Of a stretch of 64,000 bases of DNA, positions 35,090 to 48,134 are shown in pieces. The stretch's first letter is position 1. Every line of letters starts with the position of its first letter. The notes beneath the pieces are model-generated. The model ran no database searches. It saw nothing but the letters and a program-made list of their open reading frames with translations, and was not told where the DNA came from. The DNA lies in assembly GCF_031877795.1 (NCBI RefSeq), contig NC_133946.1, positions 8,531,144 to 8,595,143 of the forward strand, in the 5' to 3' direction. Made by a program: the position numbers and the translations under genes. The DNA comes from Strix aluco. Lineage: Eukaryota; Chordata; Aves; Strigiformes; Strigidae.

Positions 35090-35170
35090 GTGTGTTTGTA
35101 TGTGTGTGTGTATATATATGTGTAAAAATATATATGTTTGTGTATAAACATGTATGTACATGTATACATA
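35090..35170. repeat. TG/TA-rich microsatellite
   Basis: Alternating GTGTGT, TATATA and ATGTAT tracts, interrupted. It creates a spurious minus-strand frame of Tyr/His/Ile residues. Confidence 0.85.
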
Positions 35171-36623
35171 AAAAACGTGTCTCTGTGTGATGTCTGCAGG
35201 TTTTAGCTCTGTGATAGTGAGGAGCTTTAATGTGATTACTGCAACTACCAAATTAGATCCCATATCCCTGACAGTTCAAGCTTGTTCCTGATATATAGCT
35301 TGGTGCCAGTGTGAATAAAGCCATGTAATACTTCTAAATTACTCTTCTGCTGGATGGAATCTGGTGGGTCTGTGAATGTGGCCAGCAATATCCACTTTCA
35401 CCAAAACTGCTAATTTTTATTAGTTGTGTCTGACTCTTTGTGACGGAAGTATGAGAAGCAGGACAGTTAGTATTTACTCTCCTTTTAGGAAGGAGTTAAC
35501 CTCTCTGTAGTTATTCTACAATGTAAATATTAAGTCTTTTTGTGTAATGTGGATGGTGCTTGAAGGACTTTGAAGATACTGTCCTCTTTTTGGAACTAGA
35601 AGCTAAGTGTGTTTTGGATGTGTTCATATCAGTGAAGAGATGAAGTATTTGTTTTTATTAGTTTTGTGTTTTCCTTTAATGTCAGCCCTGGAGAGGGCTG
35701 ATGCTGTACACCTCCTGATGTAGTTCATCCAAAGGAATGTGTTATGGCCTTAAGGAGGACACAGACTGTAGCATGCACACATACAAACATGCATGTTTCC
35801 TTTTCATCATACACCTTATGAACTTACAACTTTGTTTGCTAGCTTTTGCTAAGTTGTTTGTGAGGTGCTGCTATTGTAAGTAAATATCTTACCTTCTAAC
35901 TGCCCATTCTGCTGTCACCACTGTGGAAATACTATCAATCTAATACTTTATGGGCAGTATCACTGTAAAAATGGGAACTTGGTGATGGAAAGAACTTTAA
36001 CATCTTTCTTTTGCTACTTTGCCTGGGAATAAGAAAATTAAAAATGTGCAACTGTAGAGATGTATTCCACCATCAGATTTTAATTTCTGCTGTGTTTGGA
36101 AGGTCCCACTAACAATTCATGCTGGAAGCAATCCTCCAAGAAGTACAGGTTGAACTACAATGTGTGCAATGCTATGCTACGGAGCTGTATTTTATTTTGA
36201 AGATAAGCATATAAGCAGTTTGGGGGCTAATATCCATACTTAGGGTACCTGAAGGAAGTCTAAGAGGCCCCCATGGACTTCCTACAGGTGTCATGGACAG
36301 GCTGGCTTGACAGTTGCGTACCCTTGCAATATGGAGTGACTTCTGGTTCACAGCTCCTACTGAGCACTGAGCTGAATGTGAGCTACCAAATCTGTACAGG
36401 CTGGACTCAAGATCTTGCCATGGTAATGCTGAGTTTTTCTCAGCTACGCTGATTTCTGTTTGGTTCAGGACTCGGCTGGATTTGGGAGTCCCTGCTGAAG
36501 CCAAGGCCCACTACCCATAGAAACAAGGTATAGCCTCTGAAGAAGAGCTGCTCTGTTTCCAAGCTCTCACTGAGCTCAGAATTCAGTGCTTGCTCTTCCA
36601 TCTCCAAAAGTTATTCTCTTGTG

Positions 36624-36638
36624 CCAGTAAGAGGCAGC
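36624..36638 (+). promoter_or_regulatory. weak CTCF-like motif
   Basis: CCAGTAAGAGGCAGC agrees with the CTCF core at 13 of 15 positions and has the same orientation as the motif at 33,332. Motif evidence only. Confidence 0.25.
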
Positions 36639-39600
36639 ATCTCCTGGATCCCAGCTCCCTAGGAGCCTTAAACCCTTGTTCACTGGTGGTATATGGCCAC
36701 TTCAAGGAATAAGGGCCTTTGGCTCCTGCAGAGCTTAATAAAGCCTATTTTTACACCCTGTTTTGAGGACTGTTGGGAACTCTTTGAAGAAAGGTGTCTC
36801 TACAATTATATTACTGTTTTGGTTGTACGTATTTCTGCTGGAGATAGCTATTAGAAGTTAACACATTGGTTGACCAAGACATCAGATGCCCCTGCCTTGA
36901 AAAGCTTAGGCAAGAAGCTATCTGTGAAAGGAAATCTGTTCCATTATGGGAAGGTCTGGTTGTTGTTTTCTTTAGTTTTATTCACCCATTCCAAGCAAGA
37001 AGACCTGGCATGGAGGTGAACTCTGGAAAACCTGAAGCAGGAAACAAATTCCACAATTTCAGTCTTCACCAAGTGCACCCAGACTTGATCCTTTGTGATG
37101 GAACCCCACCTCTGTGTGTTTGTGCCTCTGCGTCTGGGAAGCCAAGAGGGCAGGGCATCAGAGCAAGTGCAGATGTTTCAGGTGATCTCAACTGTCAGGG
37201 TAACACAGAGAGTTGGGGCAGTCTTGGAAGCATCAGCACTGATATGGTAGGTCAAAATGAGCACCTCCCTGTCAGTAATGACATGACATTCTCCCTGTGA
37301 GAAACATAAGCTGCCATGTCACTTAGGGAGCAGTTAGGAGTAGATGTTACAGCCAAGGGAGCTGCTCTGCACAAAACAGAGAATGGGGAAAGATGGCAAT
37401 GATGGTGTGATGGCAGTAAGACTTCATTCCTTGTATTTGGACCAGATGTCACGAGGTTATTACATTAGATGATCTTGTTTGTTGTATCTGCAGTGGTTTA
37501 ACTGCAGTGAATTCAGTTTACCCCTGCCATGTTCTCTTTTATTAGCTTAAGTAATTCCCTTGTTAATTGTTGCATCCACGCAGCTCTGTGCTTATTTGTA
37601 TTTGCCTGTACAGGGGGAAAATGTCCCCTCATGCAGTGTTTCATTATTTGCTTCCATGCTTCGTGTTAGCTTTTGCAGAACTTTTGCAGAATGTTAAGGT
37701 GTAGACTGGAAAAGACACGAATTATGGTACTGAAGGTCAAGTGTACAAACTCTTACCATACCTCTCTGGCACTAAAGAGCATACTAGGAATGCAGTCATT
37801 GCTGAGAACATGATGGTAGAAACAACACTGTACAGTTTTTCAACTGTAGAGAATTTATTTGAAGCCACTTTGGGATTATGTCAGCCTGTGGTGATTAGGG
37901 GAATTGGTGGTAAAAAATGAAGGTGACTAATGGGAGCGCTGTCAATTTTTTGTTTGTAGTACATGTAGTGGAATTTTCTTATTTTCTCTTGGACAAAGAC
38001 ACTGGTTGAGGAAAGAGACTGATACTGGAAAAACTTATAAGGCTATTCATTAGAAGTCCATTATAGCTGTTCTAGTACTAATGTTTCATGTCCTTTTCAA
38101 GACTATGTGTGCTCCTTCTGTCTCTTTGAGGAGTCAGTTCTCCAAATCCCAACTTTGTAACCCTTACTTAATTAATAGTTTTTTGGAACAAATTGCCTCT
38201 GGCTTTCATTTTCTTCACATTCAGAGATTTGTCAACCTGATTGCAGAAAAAACACACTGCCTATTGTCCTGTGACTATTTTACATGCTGACAATGGCAAA
38301 AACTTTCTTTTTTTCCCACAAGTTTGCAATGACATTCTTGTCTTCTCTAGGGGTTACTTTAAGAGGATAACCACCGTTTCCTTCCAGTGAAGCTTCCCTG
38401 TGTCAAAGATATTTGATTGTTTCCAGTGGGTGGAAAAGGGTAGTTCACAGGCTGATAATTGCACGAGTACCTCTGCAGGCTGTTGCAAAGGATGCTATCT
38501 TAGGGCAAATCTCCAGGAGACATAAAAACATCATGTTAACAAAATAGCATGAGGTTCTGCAAGATAAGCACTGACTGGTGTGTTGAGTCCCTATAGACTC
38601 AGTGACTGCACCCAAAGGTCAGATCTGCTAGTAATGCTAGGAGGAATTCCTGAAGGTTCCCTTGGATCTGCCTTGGATTCAACAAAAGTGCATCCAAACC
38701 TCACATGTTTGGAATGGTGATCTTTAGGCTCAGTGACTTGCCTATTGTAGTGAAAGTTTGTTTTAGCTAGAAAGCTTCAGATTGCATAACTAGGAAAGAC
38801 TCTACACAAATTGCTGAGCAAACAAAGAGGAAAGAAGGTACTTTGATTTTGAAGAAGGGCAATCGAAGTCATCAAAGCATTCGTGTATTTTTGGGGCACG
38901 TTGAGGTGAAATGCAGTTACTCTGAGGTGACAACTCTGTAGAGAGGAAAGCAGTGTATGTATGACCAGATGAGCGCTAGTGGTATCTGGCAGTTTGAGGT
39001 GCCTTGGTGTTCTAGTAACTGTACTGTCCTCATGGTGGAAGTGATTTCCTGGGAAAATTGAAATGTAAAAACTGTAATTTGCTTAATCTACGCTGGGTCA
39101 GAGCTATAATGTTGACAGGTAGTGGTACAGTTATCTCCACATGTCAGTAGTCCATGTGGTTGCATAAATACCATGAATTCTTCTTTAATATGGTCTAGGA
39201 CATTTCAGATAAATTCTGATCACAGATGCCCAAAGAAGCATCTGTGCTGCTGCTTCTTCAGCATTTGAATGTTCTTGTTTAAGTCCTGACTCATTACTCT
39301 CATTCAGTGGTGAATTGGTGACCCAGTTACAAACCAGGGGTTTACGCCTCTTTTCCAGTGTACCACAGACCTTTGGAATTTCATGTGGTTTTATATAAAA
39401 GGAAATGAATGATTATGTATTATTCATAAAATAATGTTTCCATCGTTTTGTCTCTTTCTTCTCCCTCAATTCACCAGCAGAAGGCTGAAGGATTTATCAC
39501 CTACTTAATTTATCTTAAATTCACGGATAAACTACTCAAACTCCCCTCCTGAAAGAACTGTTCCTGCCAGGTTTTGACCATAGATCTAAAACACTCTGTG

Positions 39601-40928
39601 CTTTCTGAATGCATGAGGTATGCTGCATACCATACTAAGCTAGGAGGTACAGCCTCTCCATATCTGAGTAATGTTCACAGCAAAAACTTCAGATGTCCCT
39701 TTTCAAGCAGTATGGCATTTTGAAGCATTATTCTTTTACTTCAGAGCTGCCAAGTGGATGCCTTTCTGGAATGTGCAGCTTTAAGCTTTTTAGATCTGCC
39801 TGATAGTTTCTCATCTGTGTGAGGGAGATGATTAGATAAGGTGGCTGTAATGGTCCATCTTGATCTGAAACTGATGTCTCTCTACAGCAGCCTTGACTGG
39901 CTGCTCAGTGCACGCTCAGGCAAGTTCTTCCACTCTCCTTGTTGCATGCCCTCCTTAGTTGGGTTAAAAACAGGACTTTGTATTCTGAGAACGTAGCCAA
40001 AGGTGGAAACTTGAGCTTCATGGGAAAGAAAACAGATCCTTCTGGCATCTCAGAATGGGTTAGTCCTTGCAATAACCCTGACTAGAAGGCTGGGATTCTG
40101 AGTTCCTGCTTTCTTAAAGGTGGTTGAAATTCATCTAATACTCTGCAGAATTTGCAGTTAAATTGCTTTTGAGCTGTTCTGCAGAAGAGGGAATTATTTC
40201 TTGATTTGAAGTCCACTGAAGAGTCTGAAAGATTTCCACTGGTTTCAGTGGCCTTTGGTCAGACATGTGATGTATTATGAAAATAGCAGAGAATGTCACT
40301 GTGGGTTTTTTTGACCCTAAAAGCAGACTGGCAGCATACCTATAGCCTAGCTTTTCATATTTTCCAAGTGATTTGCCACTAAGAAAATTAAGTAAATCGT
40401 TGCTATAAAATTATCAGTAAAAATATTTAGATGCTGAACATGTTCAGAAGCAGTTTTTTAAATGGTTTCCAGGGTGTCTTCCCAAGTCTTTTGAAATTCT
40501 TCTATATTCAAATATGGTCTCTCATAGGACAATTTTTAGAAATTGAATATTTTCCGAATTGTATTTAGGCAGCTCAATGAAGAGAAAGGAGTGACTGTGA
40601 ACGGTTATGAATTACTCCCAAGTACCTTGAAAAGATAAATGAGCCAGATTTGAACAAAACCAAATTTGCCACCATGATTTAACATTTCCGAGATGCCTAG
40701 AATAAAAGTGTGAATACATTTCATAGTATAATACTTATTGAAGTAAATGTTTTTCAAAAGAATTAGTGATTTAGGTTCTATAATGTTTGGCATGTTCTGT
40801 GCTTCCTGGGGTTTCTTTTGCAAAGATGGATCAGTAGGATTGATATTACTCTGGAGAGCATTTACCTAGGGCAAGCGCAGTTTCTTTTTATTCTCAGCTG
40901 CTTATGGTAGTAACTAGAGGCTGGTTAA

Positions 40929-41000
40929 GATTGGGGCTGTGTTGTATTAGTACACAGAGCAGTAAATAATCCCTGTCCTAAAGAAACTGGCTTAAAAAGG
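40929..41000 (+). repeat. old amniote repeat relic
   Basis: GATTGGGGCTGTGTTGTATT, then AGTACACAGAGCAGTAAATA, then ATCCCTGTCCTAAAGAAACT. It resembles a repeat frequent in turtle and bird noncoding DNA ('gggccccattgtgctaggtgctgtacaaacac...gacagtccctgccccaaagagctt'). Family name uncertain. Confidence 0.45.
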
Positions 41001-41004
41001 CAGC

Positions 41005-44000
41005 ATGAGGAAAGGAACATACAGAGAAGTAATGATAAAATAATATTAATTTCAGTGTTTTTTTTTTCTTTTTGAGATGAGTCATCTTGTGGGGGAAACT
41101 AAGTGGATTGGTGAAGGAAAGGAGCTGGGTGGACCTGCGCAGGAGGTAAAGAATGATGGAATGAAGCTGAGGTAAAAAAAATTGAGAGAGAAGGGGAGAA
41201 AGGAGTCTCTAAACTGGGTGGGCAATGCTGAGTCAGAGCCTCTGAGTGATCTCTAACTGGCAACCACTTTTCTTTCTGTTGAGAAGCATGAGGGGTTTTT
41301 ACAGATAGATTTACATGTATGTATGCATGCAGACACCTGTCCACGTGTGCTTTACTAGTGGTTTCTCAGGAAGCATATCTGTATGAATACTTAGCAACAT
41401 TCTCATCATCGTACTAGGTTTTTATTTTTGTCTTGGAAAAGCATGAAAGGCAGAATATCCAAGAAACATACTTTTTTTTGAACCTGGCTTCCCATAGCAC
41501 ACACTTAGTGTTTCCTGTGTTGTGGGCGCAAGGTGAGCTACTGCCCCGATGATAGCATGGTCAGTGCTGGAATATCTTGTGGTTGGAGGGGAAGTCCCGA
41601 CCTCGTGTAAGGCAATGGAATATTTTATGACAATGGTTTTGACACAAAGGCCAGCTCAGTTTTTCTGTATGTTATGGAGTTCAGCAATAATTTTGGTTTC
41701 TGAGATCCCCAGATCCTTTTTAAAGCTGTATACATTCCGTGTCTCTCTTCACAGGCATGTTATTTCCTGGACAAGATTCACCATTCAGAAATAAATTTGG
41801 GGTGTAAGGGTTCTTGTTTTCAGTATCTCAAAAGTGTTATAGTCTAACCTCAAAATTTTGACTAATCTCCTCCTCGATCATTGATGGGGAAAAAGAACAG
41901 GTAAGTTGGGAACTTTCTTGAGTTTCAAAAACCAAAGCACACAAGGGCCTATTCTCTTTGCAGCAAGCATCGCTGCTGAAGTGCTCAGAAAAAAACAAGG
42001 GCACGAAACACTAGATTTTCTTCCTGCAGATTGGAGATGAGTTTGGAGTTATTTTTTTCATTTAACCAGGGAAGTTGATTATCATTAATAATGCTATCTC
42101 TAATGTTTCATTGTAATCTTATTTTAAGGAAATATTTGACCATTAAACATTTTTCCCACAGCAGTGAAACAACGTACCTTTCCCTGCCAAAGTTCACATT
42201 CACATATATTCTCCTCATTCCCGTAGCTGGAAGGTGAAGTTTGGAATTTTTCCAGTAGCCCAGCTGCCAATTTACCATCATTGATCATTATCAGGAGTCA
42301 TTTGACTGAGGTGTCTGATGTATAGCAAAGCATGTTCTTGGCTGTGTGTGATACATTAGCTGTTTCAGGTCTTGGGGTCCTGCTTGTACTGGTTTATGGA
42401 CGGCTGCATTTCGTAACTGATTGTAGTTTGCTGAGAGATAGCTCCTATGATATAACTAAGTTGTAGTGCACTGATTAGTGGGGGGGGGGGGTGGGTGGTG
42501 ATGAGGGGGGAAGCGTTTGCTGGCTCCCACACTATAAACAAAATACCAAATCCAATTCCTTGGGACTCAGTGGAAGCTCAGCTATTGAGTTCAATGAGAG
42601 GAGGTGCATGCCCGGTGCTCTTTTGGCTTAATCAACTCTGTGTCCCCCAAACGTTACACTATCTGTTAAGAAAGGTATTACAAGACTGTGAGTTACTTGC
42701 ATTTGGTATAATCCTCAGACAGTTAAGAAGAAACAAAAAAAAAAAAAAGAAAAAAGAGAGAAAAATTCTCTCGGAAGCTCTTCAGTTGAAAGGAAATTAC
42801 ATTTTTGTCATGTGAAGGTACCTCATAATATTTAGTACCTTAGAGTTTACCAGTAAGTGAGATTGCAAGAACTTGCCACATCATAGTAATGCACAACATG
42901 CTGTAAATGCTCTAGATGCTGGTTTGAGTTAATTTCTAAAACCAAAATTTCATCACTAGTGAGATACTTTTTTTGCTTTGTTTTTCTGTGACAGCTAAGC
43001 ACTTAGACTCAGCATCATGCTTTGCATCAATGCCTTGTTTTGGCAGTGCAGCTAGTAAGCTAAGATATAAAACCAGAAGGAATTTTAAAAATTCAATTGA
43101 TCTTAGTATTTTATGATCCTTCTCTTTTGACTTAGTGATGCTTGTTTCATTTTGAGTTTTTCAGTTCTGCATTGTTAGGATTACATATGCCATATGAGAA
43201 TTTGTTTAAAGATCATTTTTATTGGAAGTAAAATAAAAAATGGAAATCTTTATGTTATTCTAAGGCTTTATAACAGCTTGTTTGTACAAAGTCTAAATTT
43301 GGAGCCAGATTTGACTTGTCCTTTAAAACAGTAATAGCCTCAGAACACTGATAATAAATACTGGAGGATTTGTCAGTGCTCAAACAAGTTTGAAGATATT
43401 TGAATTGTTTGCCAGACTTAGCCTTTACACTGATGGAGTTTGGGCTGGAATGTATCGGTCTGCATTGTACTTTCCTAAACAGCTGATCATTTAGTGTTAG
43501 GTGTGTAACAGCTATCCTTATTGTTCATAGTTCTCCATATTTTTTCAACATTTTTCATAATCTATTAATCATTTGTTAACCCTTTATAACCATTTATAAA
43601 TGTACCCTGAATAAAAAAGTGTGACCATTCACTTTTTTCCTCAAGTTTAATATTAAAGGCAAGTCCAAGGTCAAGATGGGCACAGGGAGGCTTTAGGGAG
43701 CTGGTGTAGTTTATATTTTGGCCAGTCAGCTGAGGAACCACGTGGAACTTAAGTTAGTAAAGTGTGTGCAGTGAAGAAAGTTCACACGGTGTAATACGCT
43801 GTGGGCAGTATTAGCGTTGATTTACCCAATCTGTTAATGGTGTGGTCTGTCTAGACCTTTGGAACATTCCTTAGCTCCTTATTTAATGAGGGAGGAATCA
43901 TTTCTGAAATTAGCATATAAATTGTCTGGAGTCAACAGCCCTTTAAAACAGTGTTCTACCCTTGTGTCATGGCACAATAACTGTTTTAAAAAAAATAAAT

Positions 44001-45550
44001 TTCCCAGTCAGGCACATTCTCATGAAGAAGCTCTCGACTTTAGATTGCATGCTGAAAAAGTGCATAAACCTGAGAAAATTCATTAAGTTTAAAATGGGGA
44101 AATGGTCGGGATTTGATTTGGGTAAGTTGTATTTATTTAGTCATGTTAATAAGGGAAGGTATTATGATAAGGAAACATCTGGCAAGGTCTATTCATGCAG
44201 AAGGTTTACGCATATGGAATTGAAACTGGAGGCTTTTCTGACTTTGACATTAAATTTTTTTTTCCTTTCCTTGGTCTTCCACATAGCTCGTACATAAGCC
44301 ATGCTGTATGGTGCCTTCATTCCAGGGCTCGGTCCAGCTGAGACCCCTGCGAGAACAAGTCTGCTCCTGATACCGAACACCAGGTTGCTGCAGAAAGGAG
44401 GGACAAGGAACCTGTCAGAGGCAAATCCTCCTCCCTGGCTGTTGTTTTTTGGCTTCTCTGAAACCCTGTACTTCTTCCCACCTCAGCTGCCATGAGTAAC
44501 ATACAGTGCCCTGTTCTTAGGTTATCGTCTTCAAGGGAAGGTAATAGAATATGCATTCAGCTTGTGAATTTGTGCAGGAATTGGGAACTTGCTTTTTAGA
44601 AGAGAAGATGTGTAAACAGAGACAGAAAAGAAATGACAGTACGGTGCGGTAGGTTTATTTGGCATGAATCTGAGATGACCACACTGAGCAGTGAAGCCAA
44701 TAAAATCTCTGTACTACAAAATCATGTGTTCTGAACATGCCATGTACTTTACAGAAAAACTATTCCAGGAATGTTGCTAGAGAGTTTTATATGTTTGTTT
44801 GGTACTTATTTTTCATCTCCCTTGCTCCAAAGGCCAGGTGCTTTAATCACAATGAAATCAATTGCCCAGGTCACAGAGAAAAAGAAATGGAAAATAATGT
44901 AATTACAGAAACTCCTAAAAATTATCTAAAATAACTTTTTTAAATGTAACTGAATAACAATTTTAACTTGGGATATTTCCTTACCTCCCAAGGGTTAAAT
45001 ACTGAATTTGTTACTGAAAATGCCTTATTAAAAAGCTTTTTCCATTCCAGAAAGATTTGGCTTGTAGCCAGGAAAGCCTCCAAGATGCTGGATCTTAAAT
45101 TTGTCATGGTCCCAGTGTCCATCCTGTATGTCGCCCTAGTGTTCTGAAGAAAGCATGTGTTTCAGAGGAGCGGGGAGAGAACATTTTGTTTCTAATGAAG
45201 AGTGAAGAACTGTTCAAGAATAAAAAAAGCCCCAACAAAACCAAAGCCAGCTCCCTCAAAATAAGTTGCTTAACTGATGCTAGCGTAGGGCATGAGAAGA
45301 GTAATTCTGTAAAGGCTTTATCCTGTCTTCTATCAAGTAACTTGAAAATTATTTTGTGCATGGGTAGCCCCAGTGATCTTCTGATTGCAATGTCATGTTT
45401 AAGCTTGGTTTAGTATGAGGATCTCAAAACAGTAGTCATTTGTTTATTTTTGTTTGCTTTTTTAAAAAAACCTTTATTTAAAAAAGAAACACCTTCAGAT
45501 GACTAAACATAGGAATACTGACAGGTACAAAATTACGTGCGGTGAGCAGG
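41005..45550. other. intergenic, no gene seen
   Basis: Contains a G-rich run (42,480-42,510) and an A-rich stretch near 42,735-42,765. A compositionally distinct patch at about 42,090-42,320 might be conserved, but it has no clear motif cluster. Confidence 0.5.
42480..42510 (+). repeat. G-rich tract, possible quadruplex
   Basis: Twelve G, then T-GGG-T-GG, then a final run of six G. It could form a G-quadruplex on the + strand. No gene is adjacent. Confidence 0.7.
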
Positions 45551-45554
45551 GTTT

Positions 45555-45630
45555 ATGTTCTGTGCTAGTACTTTGCCTGGCACAGAGGGGCCTTGGCTGG
45601 TGCCTGTGGGCCATAAGCTTGATGCAAAAC
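45555..45630 (+). repeat. old amniote repeat relic (low confidence)
   Basis: TACTTTGCCTGGCACAGAGG, then GGCCTTGGCTGGTGCCTGTG, then GGCCATAAG. It resembles a reptile/bird repeat tail ('gcctagcacaatggggccctgatc...ggggcctctaggcgcta'). Confidence 0.4.
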
Positions 45631-45634
45631 AAAA

Positions 45635-47110
45635 ATCGCAGTAACGTGACAGGCAAATGGTATGTCTTGAAGTAGAACATGGGAGTCCTGGCTTTTATTT
45701 GTACATTCCAGTTGGGGTGAAATGGGTACACTGAGCCTTCCCGCTAGAGTGAGCGATAGCAGTTATTTTGTGACCGTGAGCTTAGCAGCTGAAGACTTGC
45801 ATTTATTTCACAGGCTTTAGAGAGTATCTGATCCAAAGATAACCGCGCTCAAAAGTGTCAGAATGTACCGGATGAATCAGTGCAGGCTGTTGTTCATGCA
45901 AACGTGAGGTGGATTGTCAGGCTTGGGACAGGCACAGATTTGGAGAGGTGCTATGCCAAGTCTCAGTGTGCTCCCTACACACCTACCGCACCTCTGCCGC
46001 AGCACCCCTGCACCCCACTGCCGAGTGTGGGACGGCAGTTGTGATTTTGACAAGTACGTCTGAGCGACCAGATTTGGGACTATTTCACTAAATTTGTGGC
46101 CCAAGTCAGACCCAGTCCTCTGACATGAAAAGTCACTGCATTCCCAACAAAGATGCACGGTGTTTGTGGAGCACAGGGTTATATTCTTACAGTCTGCATG
46201 TCATCAGAGTCACATTTTTTTGAGTAGTCCCCAGTGGAAATAGGGCTTTGGATTTTCTTATCTATGCCCCTTTCTGGTATTTTGTGGCTTGTAGTAAATG
46301 ATGTATGCTTGTTTTTATGTTTTCCTCTTAAAATATTTCTGCTTCAGTGGCACTTTAAATGTTTGAAGGGTTTTCTCCCTCCCTTATTACTCAATTTAAT
46401 TGGAATTATGGTGCCTATCAAAAAGTATTACTGCAAGGTGACCTGGAAATAATCATTTCCTTTCATCTATACTAAACATTTGTAGATCGTTAAAATGTCA
46501 CAAATAAAAAGGTCTTATTCACAAAGAAATGGCTTTATATGAGCACAGTAAAATATGAGATTTCATTATATACAAAAAAGCTATGTTTTGTATTCCTGGT
46601 TCACAGAGCAAACCTCCAACACATGTGGAACGCATGGCAGGATGTAGGACCCTCTAAGGGCTGTATACAGATATGTGAAGGGGAAGAGAAGGAGGGGGGG
46701 GAAGCACTTGTGGGGCTGAGGAAACGACCCTTTTCAGTAACAAATGGAGCATGTGCTCTGGGTCTCTGGGAGGATTTGTGCGGGAATCTTGCTCTCCATG
46801 TGCGCGCATTCCTCTGAATCAGACAGGTGTTAAAGTGAAATGGTGCCCAGAGGACGCAGCACCCTCCTATGCTATCAGCAGCCTAACCACATGACGGATC
46901 CGAAAGCAGCCAAGCACAACTGCTGAGGGGTTTGCCAAGGGGTTAGATGCCAAATGCTGAGAGAGAGTATCCTTGCCAGCTTGGCACCTTTAGACCATGT
47001 GGCTGCTGCTGGCATGGAGTTGTCATTGTAATGTGCTGGGGAGAATGGAACCAGAAACTGTCTTAATAGTTCCTCGTGAATGAAGATCTCCTATTGTTGT
47101 GAATATAAAA
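45635..47110. other. intergenic, moderately CpG-bearing
   Basis: 45,840-46,070 and 46,830-47,010 keep several CpGs and are richer in GC than average. No gene structure seen. Confidence 0.45.
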
Positions 47111-47119
47111 TATTAATTA

Positions 47120-47280
47120 CCTTACAAATGTGTTTGAGAGGCTGTGCGTGGCTTTGGCATCTGTCCAGCCCTGCAGTGGCGAAATCGGAGGATTGCGTCC
47201 TGGCAGTTGAATTTATTTATGCCCCCCCAGCATCACACTGGAAATAAGAGGGGAACTATTTGAAAACAATTGATGTCTAG
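47120..47280. promoter_or_regulatory. putative conserved noncoding element (weak)
   Basis: Keeps CpGs (TGCGTGG, GGCGAAATCGG, TTGCGTCC) in otherwise CpG-poor DNA and is free of repeats. Composition only. Confidence 0.25.
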
Positions 47281-47519
47281 GGAAGGATGTTCATTGGCTT
47301 CTGGGATTTGGGTCAGTCCCTGAGCTGGTGCCTGAGGAGTGGATTTAACCAATGCTGTAATCTTTTGGCACCTGTTACAGTTTTTGGCAGTGGCACAGGA
47401 CAGCTTTGATTACCCTGTGACTGGAGTAGTGAGCATATGTCTAATGCCCATCCCAGAAAGAACAATTTAGTGCCTTTAATGCCTTTTCTGTTGTTTTTCT
47501 TCCACTTTCTCTTCTCTTA

Positions 47520-47765
47520 TTCATCAAGCTGCTGTTAATAGTTATCATTAAATGCAGACAAGCACCTATCAGCATCTTCAAAGCAAACAATCAAGGATAA
47601 AGCAAGAGGAGAACAGGGACCGGGAGAGTTCTGTATTATCAGTTTCCAGTTGCTTTTTGCATTTGATTTTGAATTGTTTGTCTGGCCTTGAATCTTTAAG
47701 AAGTGTGGTAAACAAGGGACTCCAGGCAAAATGATATATGTGCTAGCGTCTGAGCTGTAATCAGA
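47520..47765. promoter_or_regulatory. putative conserved noncoding element
   Basis: Contains a TCF/LEF-type core TTCAAAG (47,577-47,583), followed directly by a forkhead-like AAACAATCAAGG. There is a homeodomain-like GTTATCATTAAAT at 47,540-47,552. Free of repeats. Inferred from motif content only. Confidence 0.35.
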
Positions 47766-47900
47766 AGAGGAGTATTTGGGTTTATAAATATGTTAATCAA
47801 AATAACCAATTATGTATCTTCAAAAAGAGAATTCAGAGGACCCATTAAAGGAAGTCTCTGCCTACATGTCTCTGTACTGATTGTACATCTGTAAATGGCT

Positions 47901-47945
47901 GCCATCCAGCAAAGCTCTTAAGTGCATGCTTAACTCTCAGCACAG
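47901..47945 (+). repeat. old amniote repeat relic
   Basis: GCCATCCAGCAAAGCTCTTA then AGTGCATGCTTAACTCTCAG. It resembles a widespread bird/turtle repeat ('atccagcaaagcacttaagcacatgcttaactttaagca'). The same family seems to occur at 58,055. Confidence 0.5.
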
Positions 47946-48072
47946 CTTGGCTACAGCAGTGTTGCTAACTTTGGCATGTGAGCTTTTATGCATTTGGGGC
48001 ATTCACATGCCTAGTGTGAAGCACATGTTTATGTGCCCTTCTGGGTAACTAACTGTTTCTTATGTCCTACAG

Positions 48073-48129
48073 GCCTGCAGCCAGGAGTACGAGCCCAGTT
48101 TCTACCTCGGTTTCCTGCTCCTGTAGAAG
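48073..48129 (+). other. orphan exon-like segment with strong 3' splice site
   Basis: TAACTAAC (48,046-48,053) matches the branch-point consensus. It is followed by a pyrimidine tract and TCCTACAG, giving a strong 3' splice site with exon start at 48,073. The next bases read in frame as ACSQEYEPSFYLGFLLL and a TAG stop. A possible donor, AAG|GTATTG, follows at 48,130. No partner exon was identified. It may be a noncoding RNA exon or chance. Confidence 0.25.
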
Positions 48130-48134
48130 GTATT

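Larger units (their letters stand above)
34865..40925. other. intergenic, no gene seen
   Basis: Contains the TG/TA microsatellite and two weaker CTCF-like motifs (36,624-36,638 and 39,474-39,487). The longest open frame (36,866-37,300, 144 codons) has no recognisable domain. Confidence 0.5.

Noticed and set aside
34943-35263. 106-codon minus-strand frame rich in Tyr, His and Ile
   Set aside because: Generated by the TG/TA microsatellite.
35415-35444. TAGTTGTGTCTGACTCTTTG, similar to a mammalian tRNA-derived SINE motif
   Set aside because: Only about 25 bases match and the rest of such an element is absent. Likely coincidence.
36866-37300. 144-codon open frame on the + strand, the longest in the window
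   Set aside because: No recognisable domain, no splice or promoter context, mixed low-complexity residues. A frame of this length is expected by chance in 64 kb.
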